A DNA stretch of 64,000 nt from contig CM060963.1 in assembly GCA_030765045.1 (NCBI GenBank), forward strand, positions 114,870,235 through 114,934,234, written 5' to 3'. The notes under the pieces were generated by a model that worked only from the letters and a program-made list of their open reading frames with translations, made no database searches and had not been told where the DNA came from. Within the stretch, counting starts at the first letter, position 1. Each line of letters starts with the position of its first letter. Source of the DNA: Tenodera sinensis (lineage: Eukaryota; Arthropoda; Insecta; Mantodea; Mantidae). Below are positions 49,596 to 61,330 of the stretch, one piece after another. The position numbers and the translations under genes were made by a program.

Positions 49596-50368
49596 ATATA
49601 AAAATCTGATGTGCTGCAATCACAAGAATTTCTCTATCTTTGTACTAACCATTCTTAGAAACTCTTATATCTTCTTCGTGTTAAGATAAACATTTGTACA
49701 AATTATTTTATTGCTTATTTCCTTGTAGGTGCAAGGGGAATATTAGAATACAGTAGGCTTTGAGCGATAGTCAAATCTTTTAAAGCATTTGCACCTTAAC
49801 ATATAAAAATGAACAACGATGTTCAATTTCACGAAAGTTTTAAGTTTTCCGAAACTGACACAAATAACATGGAATATCTCCGAAATGGTTTCCTCTGCAA
49901 CAAAATATGTTTTGACATAAATTGTGTGTTTCAGCGATATTTACATTCTTGTACAGTAAGATTTGGTCTATCTCCTACGACCTACGAGTTATTCAAAAGT
50001 CATCCAGAGTAAACAGGACTACATAAGCTTTAGCCAGAAAATTCAAAAAGTACATTTCATTTGTCATACAGATATCTTAAACATATGACATTTTAATCAA
50101 AATCATTAGAGTCATTTTCAAGAAGATCAACATTTTAAAAAAATGTTCCATGTAAAGGGTAGTTTAGGGTGGGACTATTTTCTTCAAAATCTTCCTGTCG
50201 TGTCCTTGAAAGACATTAAACTTGAATACCAACTTTGGTTTTTAACCGACTTTTCGTCTTTGAGTTATACTGTCCACAGACACACAGACTGACAGATAGA
50301 CAGAGACACACACGGACCTTTTTCTAAAAATGCCTTTTTTGCTTTTTCTCTTCTCTCTCTCTCTCTCT

Positions 50369-50408
<40 letters not shown>

Positions 50409-50497
50409 TCAAAACATATTTCCGGTGAAATCTTGATATCGAATGTTGGTTGGAATATAATACTTCCTTCTACTTATCAGTAGAGAAAGTAAAAATA
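49596..50497 (-). repeat. rep1 copy P, complete
   Basis: Starts 'aaaaatctgatgtgctgcaa' (right terminus) and ends 'cagtagagaaagtaaaaata' (left terminus). It has a short CAGA/CACA seed site at 50275-50312 and a (CT)n plus T-run block at 50347-50406, where copy C has its A-run. Confidence 0.85.
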
Positions 50498-50644
50498 TGC
50501 CAAAAATACGAAAATTTGAGAGAAAAATGACTACAATATGAAAATGACAAGAACCTTAAAAAAGATCAAATATGACTTTATATAGCACATGAGAACTGCA
50601 TAATTTAAATCTCAATTGATGAAATCGTCCAGCGCTATTAAGCT

Positions 50645-50915
50645 TCCCGCCTCTGTAGCATGATGATTAGCGTGTCTGCCTCACGTTCAAGAGGTCGCGA
50701 GTTCGAATCTCGCTTAGGGTAGGTTATCCGAAAAGGTTTTTCTTCCGAGGTTTTTCCTTACTCTGAGAAGACTAATGTCGGGTTACTTAAAGCTCCATAG
50801 ACCTCTTGCTCATTTGAGCATAATTGCACCCATTTCAGTCACTCACCGTCCGATATGACATTACGTTGGAGGACGTTAAAAATCGCTATTAACCACAAAG
50901 AAAAACTATGGTCTG
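50645..50915 (+). repeat. SINE-A, best copy (tRNA-derived)
   Basis: tRNA-like head with box A-like TAGCATGATGATTAGCG and box B GCGAGTTCGAATCTC, then a body with 'gggtaggttatccgaaaagg', 'ctcatttgagca' and 'cacccatttcagtcactca'. Same family as 53215-53402 (inverted) and 9890-10000. Confidence 0.75.
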
Positions 50916-52247
50916 TCATAAACTTCCGGGCCCTGATTATCACCATTATCACAGTATCTAAGCTCATACAAAGCTATAATGTACTCGTACTTTTCACTTA
51001 ATGTAGGTGGCCATAACTGTTACGTCAAATGACAACTAAGATCCGTTGATCGCGCGATTTTTGTCATTCCTTTTTTGTCTCTTTCCGGAACCCTTCACGC
51101 CCTTATTTTATAGTCGACGCCCTCCCTGTACGCACATAGCCCATAAAGAAGAAGAGATTACGACCTTTTGGTACCGTTCAACGCCCTCGTGGAGTACAAA
51201 GAGAGTCCGTGTATCTGATTTTCTTTTTAAATTTAATTATTTTCTGCCTACGTCAAGTCCGTGTAGTGCGCGTGTGCTACCTGATGCTGAGAGGAGGAGA
51301 TTGTTGGAGCTTGTTCCCGATTCGCATCACACGCTGCCACTGCCACCGCCACCGCCAATTTTTATCTTATTACGGGAGATGATATCGCCAAGAGAGAAAA
51401 AGAACAAGAGATGAGCAGTTTAATTTTAAGCGATCGTCATGTTAATACATTCGTCTACAGGGTCCACTTTTTCATCGACATGGATGTTGTAGCAGTGGCG
51501 TTTGTTCCAGCCAAGACCAAGAAGTGATACCTTCAGGACAAAAACTACTGTCTCCTCAAAGGTGAAGGTAAAAGGTACAAGATGATCATTGGGAGACGGG
51601 TGGTTTAAAACACCGTTAACGCTTTATTAACTAAATGCACTCCGTGAACTGAAAATAACATTTAAATCCCACTATTTTGAGTGAGATTTTGCTTATGAAT
51701 ACATATTTCAAGATTGGCATCACCATCGTAAGCGTGACTAAAAGCACGATTCCAGCTTCAGATATTGCTTTGTACCTGGAATTGTTTACTGACGTACTGG
51801 CTCACAGCATTCCTGCCAGAGAGCATGAGCTGGTGAACATACTGTTCAAACTGTGATTCACGTTGCTGGCTGTTATGTATGCGTCTTATTGAAACTCTGA
51901 TTTGTAAAACCTAATAAAGGAGGCGTGGGGAACTGGTACTCCCTGAGCGCAGCCCACTCATGTTCTTGACTGATAAGTGCATATTTACTAACAAAAAAAA
52001 AAAAAAAAATACCGACATAGATTTTTCCGTGAAAACGCCGGCATAAAATCGCAACAAGTGCAATATGCACTTTTAAGTATCAATCTCTTCAGTACAATAG
52101 TTATGAGGTGCAATATTTTTACAGAATAATCACAAGTTTATTTTTTTGTATTGCCTTCCAATGACGTCTGCACGTGATCCATAGGCTCTACGACTGTCGG
52201 TGGCCGCTGCACGCCCGATGGACCACCTACGTTATTGCTTTGCGCCA
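50916..52247. other. Spacer with an unrecognised 122-codon frame
   Basis: The frame 51046-51414 lies in a GC-richer part that ends with a Pro-rich run (LPPPPPI) caused by CCACCG repeats. I recognise no domain, and it lacks any supporting context. An A-run lies at 51992-52009. Confidence 0.3.
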
Positions 52248-52592
52248 TTTTTACTTTCTCTACTGGTAAGTAGAAGTATTGTATTCCACCCAAAAATTCA
52301 ATGTCGTGATTTCACCGGAAATATATGTTTTGAGACCCCCTGAATCCAAAAAAAGAAAAAGGTCTTTTTGTATTTTGTAACACAAAGTGACTGATTGGCT
52401 GATTGACTGTCAGACACACGCACACACACACACACACACATACACACACACACACACACAGACCTTTTTATAAAAATGCTTCTTTTGGATGCAGGGGTCT
52501 CAAGACATATTTTTCCGGTGAAATCTCGGCATTAAATTTTTGGGTGGAACACAATACTTCCTCCACTTACCAGTAGAGAATGTAACAATGCT
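52248..52592. repeat. Two rep1 left ends facing each other (copies Q1, Q2)
   Basis: 52248-52345 is a plus-oriented left end starting TTTTACTTTCTCTACTGG; 52430-52592 is a minus-oriented left end finishing CAGTAGAGAATGTAAC. Between them lie 'gactgattggctgattgact' and a (CA)n block (52416-52461). The whole is a foldback of about 345 bp. Confidence 0.8.
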
Positions 52593-52959
52593 TTACTTCT
52601 GTTAATCTACCTAAACTTTGTAACTAGTTTCATTACTCTTTTGGTTTTAGATACAAAGGTGATACAGGAAGCCGAATCAAAGTTCAAATGTTTTAAAGCG
52701 GGAGACTATGTGCTGCATTATAATTCCAGTCTTTCGATCGCGTCGCGCTGAACAGCAACAATACTTATAAATGACAAAGTATTCAAACATTCAAACAAAC
52801 AGTATCTTGTGCCATTAGAAGTTATTGAAGTAAGTTTTGAGCAATTTTTGGTATTTAGTATGATTTAACTCTCATTAAAAATTATAGAAAATTTCTTCGG
52901 GATGAAAAGGACTTCATAAATTTTCTTGGAACAGCCTAAGATAAACCTACATCTTATTT
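52593..52959. other. Spacer, nothing recognised
   Basis: No features supported. Confidence 0.35.
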
Positions 52960-53190
52960 TTCATATGTGTATGAAAATATCTTAAATGCTTGTGCGGTAT
53001 GTTAATAAGAATGAATACAACCATCGTTGAGAAAATAAGATATTCAACTTTTCTCACATTTAATTTAGGATGGGAATTTTCTTTAAAATGTTTAGAATTG
53101 TTTTTGAACGTAGGAAATAATTTTTAGCCTTTCTTCTTTTTAATTTCTTTATTTTCAACACACCTGACAGATAGAGAGTAAAAGTATAGC
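52960..53190 (-). repeat. rep1 remnant R, degraded
   Basis: 'catatgtgtatgaaaatatc' and 'atttaggatgggaattttct' followed by 'cacctgacagatagaga' match the left half in minus orientation with heavy decay. Confidence 0.4.
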
Positions 53191-53895
53191 ATTCCATCCA
53201 AAAATTGATTTTTTTCGGTGAATGAATGAAATGGGTGAATTGATGCTCAAATGAGCCTGAGGTTCATAGAACTTTTAGGTTACCAAACATTCGCCTTCTG
53301 AGGATAAGGGAACAAAACTATCTATGGATAACTCCCCATAACCGAGATTCGAACTCGGGATCTCTTGAATATAGGCAGACAGGCTACCACCACGCGGGCT
53401 TTAAAAATTGTATGTGAGGACTTCACCGGACGTGCGTATTCTGAGGTCCCCTGAATCCAAAACGAGCCATTTTAGGAAAAAACAAATCCGTATATGTCTA
53501 TTTGTAAACATAATTCGAAAACGAAATATGATATTCAAAATCAGCGTCTTTCGAAAATGCGACACAAAGATTTTCAGGAAAATCCCACCTCCTACATAGA
53601 ATAATCTTTACATTTTCGGGATTTTTTTATTAATTTTTACCATATGCTTATACCATATGCTTAAGCTATTTTGATGAAAAATAAAATGTTTATCTTGAAT
53701 ATTCTGCGAATAGCTTCTAAAATGTGCCTAATTCCAAGTATCGTAACTGGTAATTTGTGAGAGGTAGACAAAATCTTACTGCAATAAAATGTGTTCATCT
53801 TGCTTAAATTTAAATAGATACCTATAGCTTTCTCTTACAAGATTTCACTATCACTTAAGCTTGCTATATTCACCTATTCCACGTACCTGAAAAGA
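53176..53895 (+). repeat. rep1 copy S, split by a SINE-A
   Basis: Left end piece 'agcattccatccaaaaattg' is interrupted by the SINE and resumes with 'aaaaattgtatgtgaggact' and 'tcaccggacgtgcgtattct', then the middle and right half, ending around 'ccacgtacctgaaaagaaat' without the right terminus. Confidence 0.75.
53215..53402 (-). repeat. SINE-A inserted in rep1, with target duplication
   Basis: On the minus strand: 'cccgcgtggtggtagcctg', box B CCGAGTTCGAATCTCGG, 'ggggagttatccatagatag', 'ctcatttgagcatcaattca'. AAAAATTG flanks it on both sides (53203-53210 and 53403-53410), consistent with LINE-driven insertion. Confidence 0.8.
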
Positions 53896-53899
53896 AATA

Positions 53900-53956
53900 C
53901 AGTAGAAGCACGAACTACCGCGGTCCGAAATACCGCGTTATTTCGGAATTCTACTG
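53900..53956. mobile_element. 57 bp pogo-like miniature element
   Basis: CAGTAGAA and TTCTACTG ends sit between TA dinucleotides (53898-53899 and 53957-53958). The inside can fold as CCGAAATA/TATTTCGG. Extremely short for a MITE. Confidence 0.55.
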
Positions 53957-53959
53957 TAT

Positions 53960-54630
53960 ACAATAAAATTATTTTTACAAATGTGTATCGATTAGTATGA
54001 ACTGTATAGAAAAATAATAATGTAAATAAAGTAACATAATGTAGACTTTTTTATTTAGTTTTAGCATTTCTATGTTGCGAAAAGCTTTGTCGAAACCAAT
54101 TGTGTATCTTGGTCAAGCAGCTCTTGAAAAGTCACAAGTCAGAATAGGGTCTCCTTTCATGCATTACTATTAAACATTTACTCAAGCTACAAAGTAAGGA
54201 AATACTAACGGGATGATAATTTTCTAAGCAGCCTGTAATAAACTATTCAGTTATCTTAAGTAGCCTCCTATACAGACACAATTGAAGCACCTTGCTTATC
54301 ACATGGATTTCCCAAATTTATTTACGGTTCAACACTAATTGGTAATGAATACAACAATTGCCTTTGTTTTGAAAATATATTTTTAAGAGGTGACCTTTCA
54401 AGAGGTCACTCAAGAGAATGTTTTTATTCATCATACTAAATGAATATTTTTGCTCCAACAAGTGCCAACTCGTGCAATTGTATAATTTATTAGTTTTAGT
54501 AAAAATTTGGCCAAAGCCTCGGTGGTTACAATCATTAAGCTTATTTGCTCTGCGAAACTCCCATTAACTTGTCTTACCCTGAAACTGATAAACATTAAGG
54601 ACAACTGACACATCGTTAAAGAGATGATGT
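53960..54630. other. Spacer, nothing recognised
   Basis: No features supported. Confidence 0.35.
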
Positions 54631-54634
54631 AAAT

Positions 54635-55095
54635 CTTCCAGAAGTAACGGTGTGGTGTGGTTTGTCTTCCAAAGGAATAATTGGGCCCTACTTCTTCCAA
54701 GAGACTGTCACCAGTCAGACATACCTGCAAATGTTGCAACTCATGATTTCACGTCTTAATGATCTTTTTGGGAATCAAAATGAGGTTTACTTCCAACAAG
54801 ACGGGGCTCCACCTCACTCCCATGTCATTGTAAGACATATTCATTCGGAGTTGAATAGGACAAAGAGGAAGTGCTATGGAGCAATCCCGATTTAACGTCT
54901 ATGATTTATACATTTGGGGAGCTTTAAAGAACACTGTGTTCGCCACAGAACCACAGATCCTGAAGGAAATGAGAGATTAGATTGAACATGCCATTAGTGA
55001 TATTGTGTTAGCAACAATCCAGACGGTATATTGTTGTTGGGGTGCATTGTGGCAGAAGATGCAATTTTGAACATGAATGGACCTAAGCAAGGTTA
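54635..55095 (+). pseudogene. Tc1/mariner-superfamily transposase relic
   Basis: 54650-54850 reads TVWCGLSSKGIIGPYFFQET and YLQMLQLMISRL, then GNQNEVYFQQDGAPPHSHVI, the second catalytic Asp in the QQDGAPPH motif. After a frameshift, DLYIWGALKNTVFATEPQIL, a stop, and IEHAISDIVLATIQTV follow the usual C-terminal order ('DFFLWG.LK..VF....TL.EL...I..AI..I'). The family's normal length is about 340 residues; the N-terminal DNA-binding half is absent here. Confidence 0.75.
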
Positions 55096-56439
55096 AGGAA
55101 TAGAGCACAACAAAAATTGTATTAAGTTACGGTATAAAAATAGAAGTTTCTTTATTTCAATCAATTACATACCAACACTGTTATTGAAGGATGCAAGTAC
55201 AATGTTATGGCTATGTATTAAACGAAAGAATGGCATAAAGGTGTTCTAAAGCATGAACTTCTTCTGCCTAGTTCCTTTTCTCTTCGCGAAAGACATTTCC
55301 GGTGGGATATTTGTTCTTCCATCTTCCCATACGTTTTAGATAGTATTTCTTACCTTCAAGTTCCAATGACCCGCCAAAGGTCAATTGAAAATGTTACGGA
55401 AGATGCCATTAAAAAGACTTACAAGTATGAAGTTTGAATATACATGCAATGGCGCTGAGCGGATCCAGCCACAGGTTGAGGTGACATTTGAAGTATTACT
55501 AGCTGCCGTGGCATGCCGGTAGCAAATCCGTCAGACTTTCTTATATCTCTTGGCGTGGTATCCTATTGATGTTAATTCTTGGCTACATTATTCTCCTTAA
55601 ATATTAGTAATGACTTTTATTTCCTTTTAATAAAGTTTAACATTCAACTGGGATGCACCAAATATCACAATTTATTATGGAATTTTCCTTATCGTTGTTC
55701 CTTTTTATAATAAAGTTAACTAATTGCCTTATTTTTGACAGAATTATCTTCAGCAATCGCTGCTATTTATGACAGGATTGCAGGTTACAGTATTTTCGAT
55801 GGAATTCATTCTAATATATTCACAAAATCGTTGTTATATTTAATTATTACTCGTGGAGAAAAATCGTTGCTGTTTATGACAAGTGAAGCACGACTTTTCG
55901 ATGCCTGTGTTTTTTGCATGTAATTTTGAGGAGTTAGAAAAGGGCACTCCAGGGTTTCGTTTATCTTTCATTACTGCTAAAAGCAAACGTGTTATTAAAC
56001 TTGTACTACAAGTAAAGTAATGTTTGATCCTGGGATGTACAGTAATACGTGTTAGCTAATATAGGAAATATAAATAGTAGTGATACAAAATTTTGAAGAA
56101 AGCTGCCCAATTGGTATTCATTGGCGTAACTATCTGAAAGATCCACAATTAAGCATTGACGTTTTTCTTAAAAAAATAATGTGGTGATATGTCTATAATA
56201 AAATTCATCTTGTATTTGCAACTACTTCCTACTTGGTGGTTTACGAAAGCCAGTTCAAAATTTGTCGTCATGTGAAGTCAAATGATGGACTATTGGAACA
56301 GCTTCATTGAGATAACCTTTCTTAATTCGAGCATACCAATCAATATTTAGCATCTCAGCTTAAATTTGGACTAGGAAGGTCAGTACAAAGTGCCGAAATT
56401 TGTGAGATCCTTGTTTCTAAAAATGTTCATTTCCTTAAT
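55096..56439. other. AT-rich spacer, nothing recognised
   Basis: No features supported; short frames such as 55735-55923 have no motif. Confidence 0.35.
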
Positions 56440-57520
56440 GGAGATCGTTTCTATAGTCTATAGTTCACAATGAGCATTGAATATCAGGAAGCGTTGCTAA
56501 TGAATTTATAAATATAACCCTATCTTAGACACTATAAGCTTCACTTATCTTAGAATTTGCTGCAAGTTCTTGAAATCAAAGACAAAATTGTTTTATGAAT
56601 AATTTTTAATCAAAATTATTTCAGTATCTAAATTTGAGTATCAACATTAAAATAAAAAGTGCAGAAAACAAGCTAAATAGATTAGGCTCGAAACAACTAA
56701 ATTGAGGAAAATAAATAGAACAATTCAACAAATAATGTAATAAAAGTTGCAAATTGTGATTTTACTGAGAAGGAACTTAATTTTCTAAATAAACGTATAA
56801 AAACTTGAGTACGTTTTTCAAAAACAGAGATGATTATGCTGCAGATAACGAAATTACCACTTAAGATTTAAATTAAATTGATAAATCTTTGGTTAAAATG
56901 AAATGTAGTAAAATCTTGCAGAAAGTGAGTAAAAATCGCCCTAAAGGAAGCGGTAATAATCAGATTCTTAAGTCACTGAATGAAAATTATATAATTTAAA
57001 TAAAGGAAATAGCATTGTAATTTTAAATGAATCTGATTATAACGGAGAAGAACTTTTAATTAAAGGCGAGGATTACACATGAATTAATAATGGGCCATTG
57101 AAATTGTGTATTACAATTTTTAATAAAATTCTTGAAGTGAAAATAATACCTAATAATGAAACACATATAAAAGACAATGATCCAGTTCCACCTATATTGT
57201 GTACGCTGCCCAAAATTGATAAGCCAGGAAATAAAATTCGTCCGATTATAAATTGCATAAATTCACCTATTTACAAACTAGCTAAATGAATAAAAATTAT
57301 TCATTATTTTGATAAGTTTGGAAGTTTAAGCACTACGAATTCTTTCAAATTGGTGGAACAGATTAACAATGTCTGATAATGATTTGCCTGTGATTTCAAG
57401 AACTTGCAACAAATACTAGATAAGTGAAGCTTATAGTCTCTAAAATATTGGTATATTTATAGATTTACGTTGTTAATATTTTCAATTTTCTTCATTATAT
57501 AATCGTTAGTAATGAACTTT
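56440..57520. mobile_element. Penelope-like element relic with inverted arms
   Basis: The outer arms (about 56460-56600 and 57385-57520) are inverted copies of each other: 'taagcttcacttatctta' and 'gcaagttcttgaaatcaaa' on the left match 'tgatttcaagaacttgca' and 'gataagtgaagcttatag' on the right. Reverse transcriptase remnants lie between. Penelope-like elements are known to carry pseudo-LTRs that may be inverted. Confidence 0.55.
56770..57385 (+). pseudogene. Penelope-like reverse transcriptase, decayed
   Basis: Pieces in changing frames give NLNKGNSIVILNESDYNGEE (56993 onward), then IPNNETHIKDNDPVPP, ILCTLPKIDKPGNKIRPI and INCINSPIYKLAK (57145-57285), then TNSFKLVEQINNV and SDNDLPV. In Penelope-like elements 'KADKGN..V......Y', 'LPKIHKP..PIRPIV...NSPTY' and 'NS..L...I' occur in this order at the N-terminal side of the RT. 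The catalytic YADD region is not present. Many stops. The homology ends where the right inverted arm begins. Confidence 0.7.
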
Positions 57521-57539
57521 TATAGTGGATACGGATGAA

Positions 57540-58964
57540 AGTAGAGCGGCTGAGAGAAACATTTTGTTCACGCCACTGCTAACCGCAAAGTGAGTATAAT
57601 TTTCGCAGGCCAGTAGAGGGTGCTCAGATCTAAATGGGCATCACAACTCCCCTCCAGGGCCAATGTAGTTTTTATCGCGTTGCAGCGCGTCAAGTGAGAC
57701 GAGTTTTCCCCCCTTGTTCGAAGGAGAAACGTGTCAAGCGAGCTAAACACTCTGTAATATCTTTTTATCTCGTGTACCTTCGTCTGTCTCTAGATTTTGC
57801 AAACTGTATCAGAAGGGAATCAGTGAGTTTTAAGGAGCAAGAGCCTCATAAACACTTTGCCTTAAGGCAAATATCACACTTGGCTGGAAAATAAAAAATA
57901 GCCATTTAGGTTATCCGTTCTTATCGGTTTAGCTGCTTTTATCAGTATTAAAAGCTTACAACTACCTAAATACGTTATGTGAATCTCGATAAATCTTTTT
58001 TTGATTTATTTCTGATAGAGCTGTTTTGAAGTTTATTATTGAAGCCAAGGATCCATATGAAGAATAAGTTATGGGCAAAACTGTAACCTAAATGAAAAAG
58101 CAAGTTTTGAACTTCATATTGCTAGGTAACATAAATTTCTAAAAGAATTAATGAAACGATCAATCAGATGTTGAACATATTTACATTTAAATGACTACTT
58201 AAAATTATCTACATGCAACTCTTTTGGAGGATATTACAAATAAGAGGGTTACCAAACATTGTATATGTAAATACAAAATAGTTATTAAATGTGGAAGGAT
58301 CAGAAATAATTATAATACACACTAACTTTTCTTCCACATCAGATGAAACAGCTATGCCAATACGCTATTGTGCAATAGCTTGGGATATTTCTAAATAGGT
58401 TTTATCACGTAAGCTCTCTCAAATATGCCAGATTTCCAATGAGATGTAGACAAGCGAAGTTTAAACACAATCTCAAAACAAGAGGATGTGATAATTGATA
58501 TTACAGCGATGCAGCAATATACAGGAATTGCCATGGTGTTATAATTAGCCTGGAAATAGAGGAATTCTATCAAGAAGTCAAATGGGGAACACAGCAATTG
58601 GAAGAAAACGTGAACTATCTAATGTGTGCGACATATCCTTCCTTGCATGTTAGAGCATGCGAATAGTGTTGGCTATGCTTGTAAGTGCAACCCAGCGGTG
58701 ACAACAGAACAATTTCAATTTTTTTAAATTGCAAATAGTGGTATTCAGCTACATTGTAAATGGAATGTGCTGCACTGTAGTATTCGCTTTGTAGTGTCAC
58801 AGTTCAAAGTAGTATTAGGTACAGGTAATTGTGAAGAAACGTTACGTGATGTTTGTGTTGTGTACGTCAAGCAAGTGGGGATTCACAAAATAGCTACGCG
58901 AAGTATTTGAAGCGCTCTTGTGTAGCAAACGTGTTCCTTTTAGCTACGGTGCAAGAATGTGCTC
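57540..58964. other. Spacer with unrecognised short frames
   Basis: The 86-codon frame at 57634-57894 has basic patches (KEKRVKRAKH) but no domain I can name. The remainder is AT-rich. Confidence 0.3.
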
Positions 58965-59510
58965 CCCTTTTGTTAAATAACCTTAACCGATAACCAAAAC
59001 TAAGACGTACAAAATGATGTAAAAACTAAATTCATGTTTACTCTTTCAATCGCATTGGCTAAAAGAGAAAGAGGTAGTGGATGCATTCAGTTTGTCGTGC
59101 AGACCTCTTATCACGATTGGTACGCATAACTTATCGGCTAGAAAGGACACGCCTTGAAAGGGCTAAAATCTAAAGGGAAAACTTGATGAGCGCCTAAGTT
59201 AGCGAAGTGTATAATGTGTATGAGTGGAAAGATTTTGAGGGGTTGCAAATTAAAGCTTGAATGGTATACTCTAAATACATAGAAAGGCAGAACTTTATAA
59301 TAGAAGAGTAAACAAAAAGGTATTCTCAGAGCAATTCAATGTTTGTTGCCGCATACAAGAAAACAAAAGTAAACAACCGAATGAATAAACGATACATGAA
59401 TAAATAAACAAATAAATAACGTGTTCTCCTTCTAAATCAAACTATAATTGATTAACTTAACTTTACTAAGCTATCGCTGATCACAGAAATACAACAAGAA
59501 ATAACAGTTT
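58965..59510. repeat. rep4 copy 2
   Basis: Colinear with 37985-38395; contains an extra segment at about 59250-59350. See copy 1. Confidence 0.6.
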
Positions 59511-59954
59511 TATTGCCATATGTCTTATCATATTCATGTAAACCATATACACAAATACATTTATCTTAGTTTCTAAATATGATTAGTCAATTATAACAAA
59601 AGACTAATTTCATCAGAGAGATTTTTACTGTCACAAATGTATCACATGAATCACTATGTACAAACGAGTAGGGTATATAAGGGAAAGCTGGCACACTTTT
59701 TTATGGGCAAGATGGCCGCCGTGCGTAATCTAAGGATTACTAGGTAAGGTGGTAGGGGAAGCAGGACGTTGTAGGTGTTTAAAGGAATCTCTAGGGATGA
59801 CTCTTAAGGCCTATAGCAGTGTATGTATGCTTATGAGCGTTCATGGTGCCTGAGTATGTCGTTCACTATATCGGTGTATGCCGCCTAACACAAGAGCTTT
59901 CTGAGTTGATTAAATATATTACCCCAACATGATACCTCACCCCACATTGCCTCA
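59511..59954. other. Spacer, nothing recognised
   Basis: Contains 'gggtatataagggaaag' (TATA-like, 59671-59687) and 'caagatggccgccgtgcg', but no downstream coding frame, so no promoter is claimed. Confidence 0.3.
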
Positions 59955-60022
59955 CTAACCTAACCTAACCTAACCTAACCTAACCTAACCTAACCTAACC
60001 TAACCTAACCTAACCTAACCTA
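59955..60022. repeat. Interstitial telomere-type repeat (CCTAA/TTAGG)n
   Basis: About 13 perfect tandem CTAAC units, the ancestral arthropod telomere sequence. Confidence 0.9.
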
Positions 60023-60290
60023 ATCTATCCTAACCTAAGCCCCATACTTCTACTCGTCTAACCTATCTTAACCTAACCTAAGCCCCATACTTCTACTCGT
60101 CTAACCTATCTTAACCTAACCTAAGCTCCATACTTCTACATGGCTAACCTAACCTAACCCAGCTCCCACTATTTACTCCCGTCTTTGATAATTTAACCTA
60201 AGCCCCATACTTCTACTCGTCTAACCTATCCTAACCTAACCTATCCTAATCTAACATGGCCTAGCCTAACCTAAGGTAGATCCTCTTATT
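60023..60290. repeat. Degenerate telomere-type repeats in a 43 bp higher-order unit
   Basis: Units of 'agccccatacttctactcg' plus 'tctaacctatcttaacctaa' start at 60038, 60081, 60124 and 60201, first spaced by exactly 43 bp, with CCTAA-type sequence between. Confidence 0.85.
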
Positions 60291-60409
60291 ATTTATTCTA
60301 TTCTACTAACATGATACGTTTCTAGACATTCATTCTATCCTCTTATCATCTATCCTATTCCCTCCTCTGCTTATCTATTCTATCCTGTCATACGCTACCC
60401 TGATCTCCG

Positions 60410-61330
60410 TCTAGGAATTTCATAAACATTTTGATACTATTTTGAGTCCTCTGATAGATCTTTTTAAACACTTTTAGCATATTCTTGATGATTTTACAAC
60501 ATATTTAACAACTTTTCAGACAATTTTCAGAGTTATTCAGTCATTTTCATACATTTTTAAGACGTTCCACCCCATTTTTTGCTACAATTTTGCACCCTCT
60601 GTTAGATCTTTTAGACGCTTTTAGTATATTCATGCTGCTTTTACAACATATTTAACAACTTTTCAGACAATTTTCAGAGTTATTCAGTCATTTTCATACA
60701 TTTTTAAGACGTTTCACCCCATTTTGCTACAATTTTGCATCCTCTGTTAGATCTTTTTAAGCACTTTTACCATATTCTTGATGCTTTTACAACATATTAA
60801 AAATTTTTCAGACAATTTTCAGAATTATTCAGTCATTTTCATACATTTTTAAGACGTTTCGCCCCATTTTACTACAATTTTGCACCCTCTGTTAGATCTT
60901 TTAGACGCTTTTAGTATATTCAGGGCGCTTTTTTACAACATATTTAACAACTTTTCAGACAATTTTCAGAGTTATTCAGTCATTTTCATACATTTTTAAG
61001 ACGTTTCACCCCATTTTGCTACAATTTTGCATCCTCTGTTAGATCTTTTAGACGCTTTTAGTATATTCAGGGCGCTTTTACAACATATTTAACAACTTTT
61101 CAGACAATTTTCAGAGTTATTCAGTCATTTTCATACATTTTTAAGACGTTTCGCTCCATTTTCCTGCGATTTTGCACCCTCTGTTATATCTTTTAGACGC
61201 TTTTAGTATATTCAGGGCGCTTTTAACAACATATTTAACAACTTTTCAGACAATTTTCAGAGTTATTCAATCATTTTCATACATTTTTAGGACATTTCAC
61301 CCCATTTTACTGCTATTTGCACCCTCCTTT
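60410..61330. repeat. Tandem array of about 147 bp units, six copies
   Basis: The landmark AGATCTTTT (or ATATCTTTT) recurs at 60456, 60604, 60749, 60894, 61041 and 61186, with a variant at 61331, giving periods of 145-148 bp. Each unit has 'acaacatatttaacaacttt', 'cagacaattttcagag' and 'cccattttgctacaattttg'. Confidence 0.95.

Noticed and set aside
50645..50720. A tRNA gene
   Set aside because: Box A and B motifs are present, but the cloverleaf is not closed and the body matches other SINE-A copies.
51046..51414. A real 122-residue protein
   Set aside because: No recognisable domain, a codon-repeat Pro run, and no splice or promoter context; kept only as a note.
59660..59720. Core promoter with TATA-like TATATAAG
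   Set aside because: No coding frame or transcript evidence downstream, and AT-rich DNA gives such motifs by chance.
59955..61330. CRISPR-like array
   Set aside because: Units are tandem with no unique spacers, and the sequence is eukaryotic; it is a telomere-type and satellite-type array.
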